Of a stretch of DNA of 34,914 bases, positions 16,383 to 26,399 are shown one piece after another. Position 1 is the first letter of the stretch, and each line of letters opens with the position of its first letter. The position numbers and the translations under genes are program-made. Below the pieces are notes generated by a model that did no database searches, had not been told where the DNA came from, and was given only the letters and a program-made list of their open reading frames with translations. The stretch is from an uncultured Colwellia sp. (lineage in GTDB: Bacteria; Pseudomonadota; Gammaproteobacteria; Enterobacterales; Alteromonadaceae): assembly GCA_913020705.1 (NCBI GenBank), contig CAJWBY010000024.1, positions 1-34,914 of the forward strand. The letters run 5' to 3'.

Positions 16383-16696
16383 TAAGGGCTCCTATATTGA
16401 GAGGGTAAATTGTCGCTGGTTGTGAAAGAAAAACAAAGAAAAATAATCGAATCAGCAAAAATAAATGTTAAAAAGTCCGTTTTTTATATTTAGAAGCTAA
16501 AAATTAGCCAAATTGAGGGTTACTATAAGGTATAAATTTGTAACGCAATGTTGAAACTTACACTTTATTACGTTTTAACACGCTTTCTTACGATTTTTAT
16601 TTACATTTTTAACGCAATTTTAATGACGTTATTTGATTGCTCATGTAAAATTCCTGTAAATCCGTTAATAACAAACAGTGACGTTACAAAAATCTT
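16383..16696. promoter_or_regulatory. Divergent regulatory region between yrbG and mlaF
   Basis: These 314 AT-rich bases must drive the kds/lpt/rpoN block to the left and the mla/murA block to the right. A possible plus-strand promoter is TTGAAA near 16551, a 17-base spacer and TTTAAC. The phrase taacgcaat occurs twice (near 16542 and 16609), and tgacgtta occurs near 16624 and 16679. No hairpin terminator, RNA gene or coding frame is seen, and mlaF has no obvious Shine-Dalgarno sequence. Confidence 0.4.
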
Positions 16697-17503
16697 ATGC
16701 TAGAAAACTTGGTCGATATCCAAAACCTTACATTCAAGCGCGATGAAAGAGTGATCTATGACGATATTAGTTTGTCGATCCCTAAAGGAAAAGTTACCGC
16801 GATAATGGGACCAAGTGGCATTGGTAAAACTACTTTGTTACGTTTAATTGGTGGTCAATTAAAGCCAAATTCTGGGAAGATACTTTTTGACGGACAGAAC
16901 ATCCCAACGTTATCTCGTAGTGAACTCTATGAAGCACGAAAACGTATGAGTATGTTGTTTCAAAGTGGCGCATTATTTACCGATATGAGTGTGTATGACA
17001 ATATCGCTTTTCCTATGCGTGAACATAGCACATTATCTGAATCACTTATTGAGAAAATGGTGCTGATGAAACTTGAAGCTGTTGGCTTACGCGGTGCCCG
17101 CAACTTGGCTCCAGGTGAACTTTCAGGTGGTATGGCACGCAGAGTTGCGCTTGCTCGAGCAATAGCTTTAGATCCAGAACTCATATTATATGATGAACCT
17201 TTTGCAGGACAAGATCCTATTTCTATGGGGGTCATCGTTCGTTTAATTAAAGACTTAAGTGAAGCTCTTGGTTTAACGTCAGTTGTTGTTTCGCATGATG
17301 TTACTGAAGTGATGAGTATCGCGGACTATATTTATATTATCGCAGAGAAAAAAATTATTGGTCATGGCACACCGAAAGAAATAAGCCAACAAACATCACC
17401 ATTGGTTCAGCAATTTATTCAAGGTGAAGCAGATGGACCAGTACCATTTCATTTTCCAGCTGCATCTTATCAAGATGAATTACTTGGTAAGGAACCATTA
17501 TAA
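16697..17503 (+). CDS. mlaF: Mla phospholipid transport ATPase MlaF
   Basis: MlaF powers the inner-membrane MlaFEDB complex that moves phospholipids between inner membrane and MlaC, maintaining outer-membrane lipid asymmetry. The 268-residue sequence has Walker [10 protein letters not shown] at 38-46, signature [15 protein letters not shown], Walker [16 protein letters not shown] and an H-loop His in [10 protein letters not shown]. It overlaps mlaE by one base (TAATG), which suggests translational coupling. It is the first gene of the plus-strand block. Confidence 0.96.
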   Translation: MLENLVDIQNLTFKRDERVIYDDISLSIPKGKVTAIMGPSGIGKTTLLRLIGGQLKPNSGKILFDGQNIPTLSRSELYEARKRMSMLFQSGALFTDMSVYDNIAFPMREHSTLSESLIEKMVLMKLEAVGLRGARNLAPGELSGGMARRVALARAIALDPELILYDEPFAGQDPISMGVIVRLIKDLSEALGLTSVVVSHDVTEVMSIADYIYIIAEKKIIGHGTPKEISQQTSPLVQQFIQGEADGPVPFHFPAASYQDELLGKEPL

Positions 17504-18279
17504 TGAATAGTTTACTAGGTTTAGGGCAAAGTATTATTGGCACAGTCTCTGGTTTGGGGCGGGCGATAATTTTATTAATTTCTGCATTGTTACATGTGCC
17601 TAATTTCCGTAAAGGATTTCCTTTATTGATGCAGCAGTTATATGCCGTTGGTGTACTTTCTTTGATGATTGTTATGGTGTCAGGTTTGTTCATTGGCATG
17701 GTTATTTCATTGCAGGGTTATACCATTTTGGTTGGCTATGGTGCTGAAGGTAGTTTAGGTCCGATGGTCGCATTATCATTATTGCGCGAATTAGGACCTG
17801 TAGTTGCTGCTTTGTTATTTGCTGGTCGAGCGGGTTCAGCATTAACTGCTGAAATTGGTTTAATGAAAGCAACAGAGCAATTGTCTAGTTTAGAAATGAT
17901 GGCAATCGACCCGTTACGTCGAGTCATAGCGCCTAGGTTTTGGGCTGGATTTATCAGTTTACCTTTGCTCGCAGCCATTTTTTCTGCAATCGGTATTTTA
18001 GGCGGTCATCTCGTTGGTGTTGAATGGCTAGGTGTTGACAGCGGAACTTTCTGGTCGGTAATGCAAGACCAAGTTGACTTTGAAAAAGATATTCTTAATG
18101 GGGTAATCAAATCTATTACGTTTGCTTTTGTTGTTACTTGGATAGCGGTTTATAAAGGCTATGATTGTATTCCAACATCTGAAGGTATTAGTAGAGCAAC
18201 TACTTCAACGGTTGTGCAGTCATCGTTATTAGTTTTAGGTTTAGATTTTGTATTAACGGCATTAATGTTTGCTAGTTAA
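17503..18279 (+). CDS. mlaE: Mla phospholipid transport permease MlaE
   Basis: MlaE is the membrane permease of MlaFEDB. The 258-residue protein has an N-terminal amphipathic part and five to six hydrophobic segments. Recognisable permease sequence includes [40 protein letters not shown] and [16 protein letters not shown]. The ATG shares its A with the mlaF stop. mlaD follows after about 54 bases. Confidence 0.95.
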   Translation: MNSLLGLGQSIIGTVSGLGRAIILLISALLHVPNFRKGFPLLMQQLYAVGVLSLMIVMVSGLFIGMVISLQGYTILVGYGAEGSLGPMVALSLLRELGPVVAALLFAGRAGSALTAEIGLMKATEQLSSLEMMAIDPLRRVIAPRFWAGFISLPLLAAIFSAIGILGGHLVGVEWLGVDSGTFWSVMQDQVDFEKDILNGVIKSITFAFVVTWIAVYKGYDCIPTSEGISRATTSTVVQSSLLVLGLDFVLTALMFAS

Positions 18280-18333
18280 ATTTGCGGTTAGTTAATTTTT
18301 AATAATTTTTTATTTTTAGGTTTGGTGAAAGAC

Positions 18334-18804
18334 ATGTTGTCCAAGAAAGTTGAATTAATGGTAGGTTTTTTTGCTGCATTAGGTATAGCGGCGTTACTTA
18401 TGCTTGCTCTAGTTGTGGCTAATAACGGTATTTCTGGTAATAGTGAAACATATCAGCTTTATGCTAAGTTTGATAATATAGGTGGCTTAAAAGTTAGGTC
18501 AGCTATAAAAGTAGGCGGCGTTGTTGTTGGGCGCGTTAGCAGCATTACACTTGATGCAGAAGATTATACTCCAGTTGTTACACTAGATATTTATACACAA
18601 TACAATAACTTTTCTGAAGCAACGTCGGTATCGATCTTAACGGCAGGTTTATTAGGTGAGCAATATATCGGTTTACTACCTGGTTTTATTGATGAATCAG
18701 TAGGTACGTTAGTCGCGGGTGATTATATTGAAGATACTAAGCCAGCTTTAGTATTAGAAGAGTTAATAGGACAGTTTTTATTCAGTCAAGGAAGTGACGA
18801 TTAG
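18334..18804 (+). CDS. mlaD: Mla substrate-binding MCE protein MlaD
   Basis: MlaD forms a periplasm-facing hexameric ring anchored by one N-terminal helix, and passes lipid between MlaE and MlaC. From ATG 18334 it is 156 residues: a membrane helix (about 9-28) followed by one MCE domain with KFDNIGGLKVRSAIKVGGVV and LLGEQYIGLLPG. The frame extends to TTG 18322 and GTG 18325. ATG 18334 is chosen because GGTG lies six bases upstream and the protein then begins MLSKKVEL, close to known MlaD starts. Confidence 0.93.
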   Translation: MLSKKVELMVGFFAALGIAALLMLALVVANNGISGNSETYQLYAKFDNIGGLKVRSAIKVGGVVVGRVSSITLDAEDYTPVVTLDIYTQYNNFSEATSVSILTAGLLGEQYIGLLPGFIDESVGTLVAGDYIEDTKPALVLEELIGQFLFSQGSDD

Positions 18805-18827
18805 GTTCGTAAATGGAGAATATTAAA

Positions 18828-19463
18828 ATGATAAAAAATTTATTTCCAGTAATAATAGCGGTAGCTTTATTTAGTAACTTTAGCGTAACAGCAAAAGCTG
18901 TCGATAAGAAAAATCCTTATACCATGATAGAAACAGTGGCAAAAGTTACTTTTAAGCGTTTTGCTGATGAGCAAACTGAAATAAGAAAAACGCCTGACAT
19001 ATTGAAAAATATCGTTCGTGAAGAGTTAATGCCTTATGTTGATTACCGTTATGCAGCGTTAAAAGTTATAGGTGTTAAAAACTATAAGCAAACAACTAAA
19101 CAAAGTCGAGCTGACTTTGTCACCGTATTCAGAGAATACTTAGTGACTTCATATGCGCAAGTTTTTACATTATATAAACAACAAAAAGTTGAGTTTGAGC
19201 CAGAGAAAAGTTTTAGCAAATCAAGAGTTATTGCCGTTAGAACCTCAGTTTTAGATCCAAATAGACCGCCAATTGATATTTCGTTTCGTGTAAGAAAAAA
19301 TAAAAAGACACTCGAATGGAAAGCTTACGATATGGTGGCTGAAGGTGTGAGCCTACTTGACAGTAAACAAGCTGAACTGAGTGGTTTGATCCGTCAGAAA
19401 GGTTTGCCATACGTTACTGAAATGTTAAAAACAAAAAGCGATAAAGAAATCGTTTTTAAGTAG
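18828..19463 (+). CDS. mlaC: Periplasmic phospholipid carrier MlaC
   Basis: MlaC shuttles phospholipid across the periplasm between MlaA-OmpC/F and MlaFEDB. From ATG 18828 it is 211 residues with a signal peptide (hydrophobic residues 5-17, cleavage likely after TAKA). The MlaC/Ttg2D body includes REELMPYVDYRYAALKVIG, a FVTVFREYLVTSYAQVFTLY helix and WKAYDMVAEGVSLLDSKQAE. An upstream in-frame ATG at 18813 would add five residues; GGAG at 18815-18818 favours 18828. It lies 23 bases after mlaD. Confidence 0.93.
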   Translation: MIKNLFPVIIAVALFSNFSVTAKAVDKKNPYTMIETVAKVTFKRFADEQTEIRKTPDILKNIVREELMPYVDYRYAALKVIGVKNYKQTTKQSRADFVTVFREYLVTSYAQVFTLYKQQKVEFEPEKSFSKSRVIAVRTSVLDPNRPPIDISFRVRKNKKTLEWKAYDMVAEGVSLLDSKQAELSGLIRQKGLPYVTEMLKTKSDKEIVFK

Positions 19464-19500
19464 CGTTATTAAGCTATTTCTGTGAAAATTAGGGATTGAA

Positions 19501-19803
19501 GTGAAGCCAATTAGTTTTATTGAAAAAGATTCACGAATTATTTTTAGTGGAGAATTAACGTTATTAACTATTGATAATTCATTTGAAAAAAAATCAAAGC
19601 GTTTGATTAAGTCAGGGAATGTCATCTTTGATTTAACGAATATTTCAAAAGTTGACACGGCTTGTTTAGCATGGCTATTAGCCATGTTAGAATTAAGTGC
19701 TCAGAAAAGTTGTCAATTAACTTTTGATAACTTACCAAAAGATTTAATTAAGTTAGCTCAGTTAAGTCGTGTTGATATGTTTTTACCAAAAACTGATAAG
19801 TAG
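19501..19803 (+). CDS. mlaB: Mla STAS-domain subunit MlaB
   Basis: MlaB is the cytoplasmic STAS protein that binds MlaF and stabilises the transporter. The 100-residue protein has the STAS core: VIFDLTNISKVDTACLAWLL, where the helix-starting Thr/Ser position is kept, and a FDNLPKDLIKLAQLSRVD C-terminal part. The start is GTG at 19501, with AGGGA at about 19491-19496. It is co-directional with mlaC (37 bases) and ibaG (24 bases). Confidence 0.9.
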   Translation: MKPISFIEKDSRIIFSGELTLLTIDNSFEKKSKRLIKSGNVIFDLTNISKVDTACLAWLLAMLELSAQKSCQLTFDNLPKDLIKLAQLSRVDMFLPKTDK

Positions 19804-19827
19804 CTATAACAGTAATCGGAGATAAAT

Positions 19828-20085
19828 GTGGAAGTTTCAGATATAGAAAAATTACTTAACGATGCCATTGAACTTGATGAGTTACATGTTGCATTTGATG
19901 GATCACAGTGTAAAGTGATCGCGGTTGCAGATTTTCTTGGTGACTTAAGCCGAGTAAAAAAACAACAAGCAATTTATGCACCTTTAGCAGAAACAATTAA
20001 ATCAGGTGCAATTCATGCGGTATCGATTAAAACATTCACTACGTCAGTTTGGCAACGTGAAAAAATGTTTAACCTTCCGCTTTAA
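19828..20085 (+). CDS. ibaG: BolA-family protein IbaG
   Basis: IbaG is a BolA-like protein that binds monothiol glutaredoxins with a 2Fe-2S cluster; in E. coli it is linked to acid stress. The 85-residue sequence aligns end to end with E. coli IbaG, including FDGSQCKVIAVADF, SRVKKQQAIYAPL and IHAVSIKTFT with the conserved ligand His. The start is GTG 19828, supported by GGAG at 19818-19821. It keeps its conserved place between mlaB and murA. Confidence 0.93.
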   Translation: MEVSDIEKLLNDAIELDELHVAFDGSQCKVIAVADFLGDLSRVKKQQAIYAPLAETIKSGAIHAVSIKTFTTSVWQREKMFNLPL

Positions 20086-20095
20086 ATTTTCCTAA

Positions 20096-21376
<1,281 letters not shown>

Positions 21377-21406
21377 CCCTTTTTTAATATAAAGTACAAT
21401 CTATAT

Positions 21407-21432
21407 AAAGCACCTTTTAGGTGCTTTTTTTT
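21407..21432 (+). terminator. Intrinsic terminator of the mla-ibaG-murA block
   Basis: Stem aaagcacct / aggtgcttt (21407-21415 and 21419-21427), a TTT loop, then an uninterrupted T-run to 21432. It closes the plus-strand block. Confidence 0.9.
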
Positions 21433-21676
21433 GTGCGTTTAAATGCTAAGTGTATGAATAAATATGGTCATCTTAGCCATAGTATTTATAAGCTGTTAGA
21501 ATTGCCGTATTGAGATAGAGTAGAAAAAATTTAGGAAATATAATGTGAATATTTTTCATCATTACCACCTGTTGTTATTGGGTCAATATGTTAAAAACCT
21601 TTAGTGTTAAACGTAACTAAATAACATTACACCTATGACCATTTAAAAAATTGTTCGCTACATTGGAGTATGATTG

Positions 21677-22126
21677 ATGAATAGTATTGATTTATTTGTA
21701 AAAAATTGGGGGAGCAAAAATGCTATGGTTCCAATCAAACTTGATGATATAGAAGAAGTAGAATCAAAGTTGAATGCTTATTTGCCTGACTCTTACAAAT
21801 ACCTACTGTCAACATATGGCTTGGTTCATACGCCTAATGTTCTGACTAAAATATGTGATTTAGGTGTCGATGTCTCTGAAGTACAAGACTTCTTAAGTTT
21901 AGATGATGTATTTTCACTTTCAAAATTATATGAAATGAGTGGTATGCCAAAGGGGCATGTTTTATTCGCATCAGATTGCAAGGGCAATATGTTTTGTTTC
22001 AAACTAACTGATTGTTCAACACAACAAGATGACAGTCCGGTATGGTTTTATAATCATGAATTATGCACGGTAAAAAAGGTCTCTAATTCTTTCGCTGAAT
22101 GGCTGGAGGCGTTTAATGAACTTTAA
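21677..22126 (+). CDS. SMI1/KNR4 (SUKH) family protein
   Basis: SUKH proteins are best known in bacteria as immunity proteins against polymorphic toxins, though many are orphans. The 149-residue protein shows the family core: a helix with DIEEVESKLNAYLPDSYKYLLSTYG (about residues 20-45, including the usual LPxxYKxxL pattern), a GHVLFASDCKGNMFCF beta segment and a closing NSFAEWLEAF helix. ATG 21677 has TTGGAG eight bases upstream. The end overlaps the next gene by 11 bases. No toxin gene is nearby, so an immunity role is unproven. Confidence 0.82.
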   Translation: MNSIDLFVKNWGSKNAMVPIKLDDIEEVESKLNAYLPDSYKYLLSTYGLVHTPNVLTKICDLGVDVSEVQDFLSLDDVFSLSKLYEMSGMPKGHVLFASDCKGNMFCFKLTDCSTQQDDSPVWFYNHELCTVKKVSNSFAEWLEAFNEL

Positions 22127-22718
22127 CCTTTCAGAGCTTGGCATCCAGGAAAAATATCGCTTATTAAGTGGTGGCGTAACGCCAAGACCTATTGCTTGGA
22201 TAAGTACGCGTTCAAAAAGTGGCGTTGACAATATTGCTCCTTATTCATTTTTTACCGTAGCAAGTTGTAACCCACCAGTACTTCTCTATACACAAGTCAC
22301 CCAAAGAAGTGGAATTGATAAAGATACCCTACAGAATTTAAAAGAAACGGGTGAGTGTGTTATCAATATAGTGAATACGCACTTACTCGAAAAAATGAAC
22401 TTAACGAGTGCTAGCATCGATATTGATGAAAGTGAGTTTGATCTTGCTGGGTTAGAACACAGTACGAGTAATGTAGTTAACCCGCTTTCGGTAAAAGAGT
22501 CGCCAGTACGTTATGAATGTACTTTGCGAGAAATTATTAACTTAGGCGATTTACCTACGGGAGGAACCCTTGTACTTCTAGATGTAAAGTTCGTTTATGT
22601 TAGAGATGACCTCTACAGTACTGAAGGCATCAACCAAGCATTAATTGACTCAGTCGGTAAAATGGGTGGAGATGGCTATAGCCCGACATCACAGTCTATA
22701 GCCCTTAATCGACCTTAA
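22116..22718 (+). CDS. Flavin reductase-like (FMN-binding) family protein
   Basis: This is a 200-residue protein of the flavin reductase-like FMN-binding split-barrel family. Recognisable parts are LLSGGVTPRPIAWISTRS (about residues 17-34), NIAPYSFFTVASCNPP, the helix with DTLQNLKETGECVINIV and the late GGDGYSPTS. Such proteins reduce flavins with NAD(P)H or act as oxidoreductases on unknown substrates; the exact reaction cannot be told. Its start lies inside the 3' end of the SUKH gene, with GGAGG (within ctggaggcg) just upstream, so translation is probably coupled. Confidence 0.88.
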   Translation: MNFNLSELGIQEKYRLLSGGVTPRPIAWISTRSKSGVDNIAPYSFFTVASCNPPVLLYTQVTQRSGIDKDTLQNLKETGECVINIVNTHLLEKMNLTSASIDIDESEFDLAGLEHSTSNVVNPLSVKESPVRYECTLREIINLGDLPTGGTLVLLDVKFVYVRDDLYSTEGINQALIDSVGKMGGDGYSPTSQSIALNRP

Positions 22719-22852
22719 CCTTACCGTTAAAAAATTAGCTAAAATAGATAACCGCGGCCTAGTAATAATCTACATAAGAAAATTAAATACAGCGCTAATA
22801 TCTTGATCACAATAATATGAAAATTTATTAGCACTTAACAAGAGTAGCTTTC

Positions 22853-23392
22853 ATGCATTCAAAAATACAACTTAGCAAAGACGATCTTAGACAAAATAAA
22901 CCGACACGAGATGTATACTTAAGTCAGACTAAAACGCCCTTAATCGTCGTATTAGATAACGTGACTAATAGTTATAATATCGGTTCTTTTATTCGCTTAG
23001 CTGATGCTTTTGCTATCGAAAAAATTATTGTCTGTGGAGAGTTAACGATTTCAGATAAGAAATTAAAAAAAGCATCTCGCAATGAAGCTAAGTGGGTAAG
23101 CATTGAATATAGTGACAGTACAACATTAAGCTTACAAACATTAATCGATAAAGGTTACACTGTTTATGGTGTAGAACTCTGTCATGAGTCTGTTGATTAT
23201 AAAGAGATTTCTTATCCGTCTCCCTGTGTATTGGTTTTAGGGAATGAACGAAAGGGTGTGAGTGAAGAAGCGTTAAAATTAACACATCATCAAATACATA
23301 TTTCTATGTTTGGCATGGGGAACTCACTGAATGTATCAACTGCAGGTGCTATTGTCTTAGCCGAATGCGCAAGTCAACTTCGAAAAAAATAA
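22853..23392 (+). CDS. TrmH-family (SpoU) RNA 2'-O-methyltransferase
   Basis: This is a 179-residue SPOUT methyltransferase that would methylate a ribose 2'-OH in tRNA or rRNA. All three SpoU motifs are present: motif 1 DNVTNSYNIGSFIRLADAF (about 42-60), motif 2 VLVLGNERKGVSEEAL (about 125-140) and motif 3 MFGMGNSLNVSTAGAIVLAE (about 151-170). There is no N-terminal RNA-binding extension, so it resembles compact TrmH/TrmL-size proteins. The target base is not predictable. It stands alone, 134 bases after the flavin reductase gene. Confidence 0.9.
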   Translation: MHSKIQLSKDDLRQNKPTRDVYLSQTKTPLIVVLDNVTNSYNIGSFIRLADAFAIEKIIVCGELTISDKKLKKASRNEAKWVSIEYSDSTTLSLQTLIDKGYTVYGVELCHESVDYKEISYPSPCVLVLGNERKGVSEEALKLTHHQIHISMFGMGNSLNVSTAGAIVLAECASQLRKK

Positions 23393-23605
23393 CAGCCTGA
23401 ACTAATATTTAACAAAGTTAATGTGTTTAAGTGTGTTTTAAACCTATTATTTAGCATTAACGTTTATATCTTCGTATAGGCTGATTAAGCGCGTAATAAC
23501 CAGAGTCGAGTTAACATCATCAATCAAATTGATAAAAATGAAAAAAACAAAATATTACCCTCAAAAAGCGCATCAAATCTAGAACTTAAAATTGCGACTT
23601 TTAAC

Positions 23606-24616
23606 ATGTTCAATTATCTTGAACCACCTAATGCTTATTATGATTTTGAGCGTATTTATAGTGCAGAGCAATGGGCGAAAAAGCAACGCTGGGTTACTGA
23701 GTATTTACGTGAATACCAACCTGATATTATTGGCTTTCAAGAAGTTTTTAGCCCTGAGTCTTTAAAAGAGTTAGTTGCTTCGCAAGGCTACGAATACTTT
23801 GCAGTGGTTGATCAACCCGTTGTTGTTGACGATTTTATATATAGAAGTCCCGTTGTAGCAATTGCTTCTCGTTATCCCATTGTTGATATTGCAGCAGTAA
23901 AGCCAAATACGGAGCTTGCTCAAACATTAGGTTTAGCGAATGACTTTTCTTTCAGCCGAAAAGTGCTCAGAGCGACAGTTGAAATACCTCATTTGGGTAA
24001 CTGTGATTGTTATGTAGTGCACTTTAAATCTAAACGTTCAATGATCGAACTAGATGAAACCAATAAAAGCCGCTCGCCAGAACAAACAATTATTGACAGT
24101 TTTAAAGCACAAGTAGCGGGTAGTTGGGGGTCAACTATAAAGCGTGGTAGTGAAGCGACCTTACTCATGATTGACATGATTGAACGGCGAGAAGCAACAG
24201 GTAATCCTATGGTATTAATGGGGGATTTTAATAATACACTAGCTGACGGTGTATTAAGTCACTTACTGACCAACACACTACGCTTTGTTTCATCTATTGA
24301 CCGTGATACCTACCTTGCCAAGTATTGTTTAAATGACGCGTGGAATTTGTTTGAAGTGGCTCTAAGTAATGAAGCTAATGATACTGTTTTAGAAGAAAAA
24401 CCAATACGTAAGCCAACACATTATTTTGGTGCAGGTAGTTCAGTACTCGACTATATACTATTATCTTGTGAATTTGATGCCAGTTATCACGACAGCCTCT
24501 ATCAAGTCAGTGGTTATGATACTTACGACAGACATTTAATTAATCCTATTTTCGAACGTGATGGAGAAAGTACAGACCACGGTATAGTGTTAGTAACGTT
24601 CACTTTAAGATCATAA
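23606..24616 (+). CDS. Endonuclease/exonuclease/phosphatase-fold protein (5' end uncertain)
   Basis: This is an EEP-superfamily hydrolase of 336 residues from ATG 23606. Catalytic landmarks are PDIIGFQEVF (Glu metal ligand), VLMGDFNNTLADGV (Asp/Asn) and the C-terminal STDHGIVLV (general-base His). No signal peptide is seen. ATG 23606 begins in the middle of the first family motif: the codons just upstream read LELKIATFN, the expected first beta-strand and active-site Asn. That frame stays open to a TAA at 23486 but contains no ATG, GTG or TTG. An ATG at 23538 is one base out of frame, ahead of a run of seven A's. The real protein is probably about 23 residues longer. Substrate unknown. Confidence 0.8.
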   Translation: MFNYLEPPNAYYDFERIYSAEQWAKKQRWVTEYLREYQPDIIGFQEVFSPESLKELVASQGYEYFAVVDQPVVVDDFIYRSPVVAIASRYPIVDIAAVKPNTELAQTLGLANDFSFSRKVLRATVEIPHLGNCDCYVVHFKSKRSMIELDETNKSRSPEQTIIDSFKAQVAGSWGSTIKRGSEATLLMIDMIERREATGNPMVLMGDFNNTLADGVLSHLLTNTLRFVSSIDRDTYLAKYCLNDAWNLFEVALSNEANDTVLEEKPIRKPTHYFGAGSSVLDYILLSCEFDASYHDSLYQVSGYDTYDRHLINPIFERDGESTDHGIVLVTFTLRS

Positions 24617-24821
24617 TGTTTTGAGCCTGCTTTGTGGGCAAAAAATATAGATAAAATTAGACGTTATTGTTCGCTTTGATCTTAACTGGATAGACTATCT
24701 ATATTAGTGAGGTTTGTGCTTTTTATAGAGGTTTTGGTAAAGTTTATAATTAATGAATGACTATTCATAACCCATGTAAATAAACGATTTTATTATAGAA
24801 CGTTTTCTTTAGGCAATAAAA

Positions 24822-24844
24822 AAGCCTTACAAAGTGTAAGGCTT
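24822..24844 (-). terminator. Minus-strand intrinsic terminator without an obvious gene
   Basis: Stem aagccttaca / tgtaaggctt (24822-24831 and 24835-24844) with a three-base loop. On the minus strand it is followed by TTTTTATTG; on the plus strand by non-T-rich sequence. It therefore fits termination of a leftward transcript, yet no minus-strand gene lies to its right before hemE. Less likely, it weakly ends the plus-strand phosphatase-fold gene. Confidence 0.65.
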
Positions 24845-25080
24845 GAATTGCTCGCTGTAGGTCTAGTTTATACTAGCTTCTTTTTAGTTATTTCTTTTAT
24901 TATTATTATTTGGTGTTCTTCTTTAACGCGGGACAATTTATAGCAAAGCCAAAAAGCTAACGCAACAACTTTAATAGAGCATTTATTCCACGAGTTTTTT
25001 CGTACAAAGTAACTTTCGTTACGATATTTTTAAACGCTCATTTTAAGTACCTGATAACTTTATCTCTTATTAATAATTGA

Positions 25081-25109
25081 TTGTTTTAGACGTAATTATT
25101 CCTTATAAG
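25081..25109 (+). promoter_or_regulatory. Candidate sigma-70 promoter of hemE
   Basis: TTGTTT (25081-25086), an exact 17-base spacer, then TATAAG (25104-25109). The -10 matches five of six consensus bases, the -35 three of six. The predicted start is near 25116, about 67 bases ahead of the hemE ATG. Confidence 0.45.
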
Positions 25110-25182
25110 AATTGATTTAGAATATAGACCCAAAAAAATGCTAGTGCTAGAATGTGCGCATATAAAAATGGGAATACATTTA

Positions 25183-26250
25183 ATGACTGAATTAAAAAAC
25201 GATACTTATTTACGCGCACTTTTGCGTCAGCCTGTAGATTACACACCTGTATGGATGATGAGACAAGCAGGGCGTTATTTACCTGAATACCGTGAAGTTC
25301 GCAAAAACGCTGGTGACTTTATGTCAGTATGTCGTGATGCCGACTTGGCCTGTGAAGTAACTATTCAGCCATTACGTCGATTCCCACTTGATGCTGCCAT
25401 TTTGTTTAGTGATATTTTAACGATCCCTGATGCGATGGGATTAGGTCTATATTTTGAAACGGGAGAAGGACCTAAGTTTGAACGTCCTATCACTTGTAAA
25501 GCAGATGTAGAAAAAATCGGTATTCCTGATCCTGAAGTTGAATTGCAATACGTAATGAACGCAGTTCGTACTATTCGTAAAGAATTGAAAGGTGAAGTTC
25601 CTCTTATTGGTTTTTCTGGTAGTCCATGGACATTAGCGACTTACATGATTGAAGGTAGTAGCTCGAAAGCTTTTACAAAAATCAAAAAAATGATGTTTTC
25701 TGATCCTAAAACGTTACATTTGTTATTAGACAAATTAGCTGACTCTGTTACTTCTTATTTGAATGCACAAATTGCAGCTGGTGCGCAATCGGTTATGGTA
25801 TTTGATACATGGGGCGGCGTATTGTCTCCACGTGACTATAACGACTTCTCATTACAATACATGGCAAAAATTGTTGATGGCTTAACACGTCATAATGATG
25901 GTCGTAAAGTGCCGGTAACGTTGTTCACTAAAAACGGTGGCATGTGGCTAGAATCTATTGCAGCAACAGGTTGTGATGCCGTTGCGCTTGATTGGACCAT
26001 AGATATTGAAAATGCAAAAGCACGTATTGGTGATAAAGTTGCTTTACAAGGCAATATGGACCCATCAATGCTTTACGCACCATTGCCGCGTATTGAACAA
26101 GAAGTTAGCAAGATACTTGCTGGCTTCGGTGAAGGCGGTACAGGTCACGTATTTAATTTAGGTCACGGTATTCACCCTGATGTGAACCCTGAGCACGCCG
26201 GACATTTCATTGAATCTGTACACCGTTTGAGTAAGCCTTATCATAAATAA
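25183..26250 (+). CDS. hemE: Uroporphyrinogen decarboxylase HemE
   Basis: HemE removes four carboxyl groups from uroporphyrinogen III to give coproporphyrinogen III in heme synthesis. From ATG 25183 it is 355 residues, close to the E. coli length, and begins [19 protein letters not shown], nearly identical to the E. coli start. The signature [16 protein letters not shown] (about 23-38), [14 protein letters not shown] and the C-terminal [14 protein letters not shown] are intact. The frame is open to ATG 25138, but those 15 extra residues are not family-like. It is monocistronic, with a candidate promoter at 25081-25109. Confidence 0.96.
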   Translation: MTELKNDTYLRALLRQPVDYTPVWMMRQAGRYLPEYREVRKNAGDFMSVCRDADLACEVTIQPLRRFPLDAAILFSDILTIPDAMGLGLYFETGEGPKFERPITCKADVEKIGIPDPEVELQYVMNAVRTIRKELKGEVPLIGFSGSPWTLATYMIEGSSSKAFTKIKKMMFSDPKTLHLLLDKLADSVTSYLNAQIAAGAQSVMVFDTWGGVLSPRDYNDFSLQYMAKIVDGLTRHNDGRKVPVTLFTKNGGMWLESIAATGCDAVALDWTIDIENAKARIGDKVALQGNMDPSMLYAPLPRIEQEVSKILAGFGEGGTGHVFNLGHGIHPDVNPEHAGHFIESVHRLSKPYHK

Positions 26251-26270
26251 TCTATTTATATTTAAGCAAT

Positions 26271-26305
26271 AAGGAGTCAAAGAGTATTTTTGCTCCTTTA
26301 CTCCT
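26271..26305 (+). terminator. Imperfect hairpin after hemE
   Basis: aggagt near 26271 pairs with actcct near 26300, with a further partly matched inner stem (caaagag against ctccttt). No T-run follows, so terminator function is uncertain. Confidence 0.35.
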
Positions 26306-26399
26306 ATAATAATTAAACAATTCTTAATATTTATTTCATCTAGTGGATATTTTACGTAATTATAGTCATGATGATTAGTATTAAATTAGCCTATCTTGA

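Larger units (their letters stand above)
24617..25182. other. Long non-coding stretch upstream of hemE
   Basis: About 566 AT-rich bases with no convincing gene on either strand. It contains a small palindrome (ctagt/actag at 24863-24876), a hairpin at 24822-24844 whose T-run lies on the minus strand, and a candidate hemE promoter near 25081-25109. A small RNA on the minus strand is possible. Confidence 0.5.

Noticed and set aside
16542..16690. Repeated taacgcaat and tgacgtta words as operator sites
   Set aside because: Only two copies each in very AT-rich DNA; not enough to call a binding site.
24841..24960. Possible tRNA in the hemE upstream region
   Set aside because: The small palindrome ctagt/actag and the adjacent hairpin do not form a cloverleaf. 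There is no acceptor stem, T-loop consensus or CCA.
25138..25182. Longer hemE start
   Set aside because: The 15 extra residues are not family-like, while [19 protein letters not shown] from 25183 matches the known HemE N-terminus.
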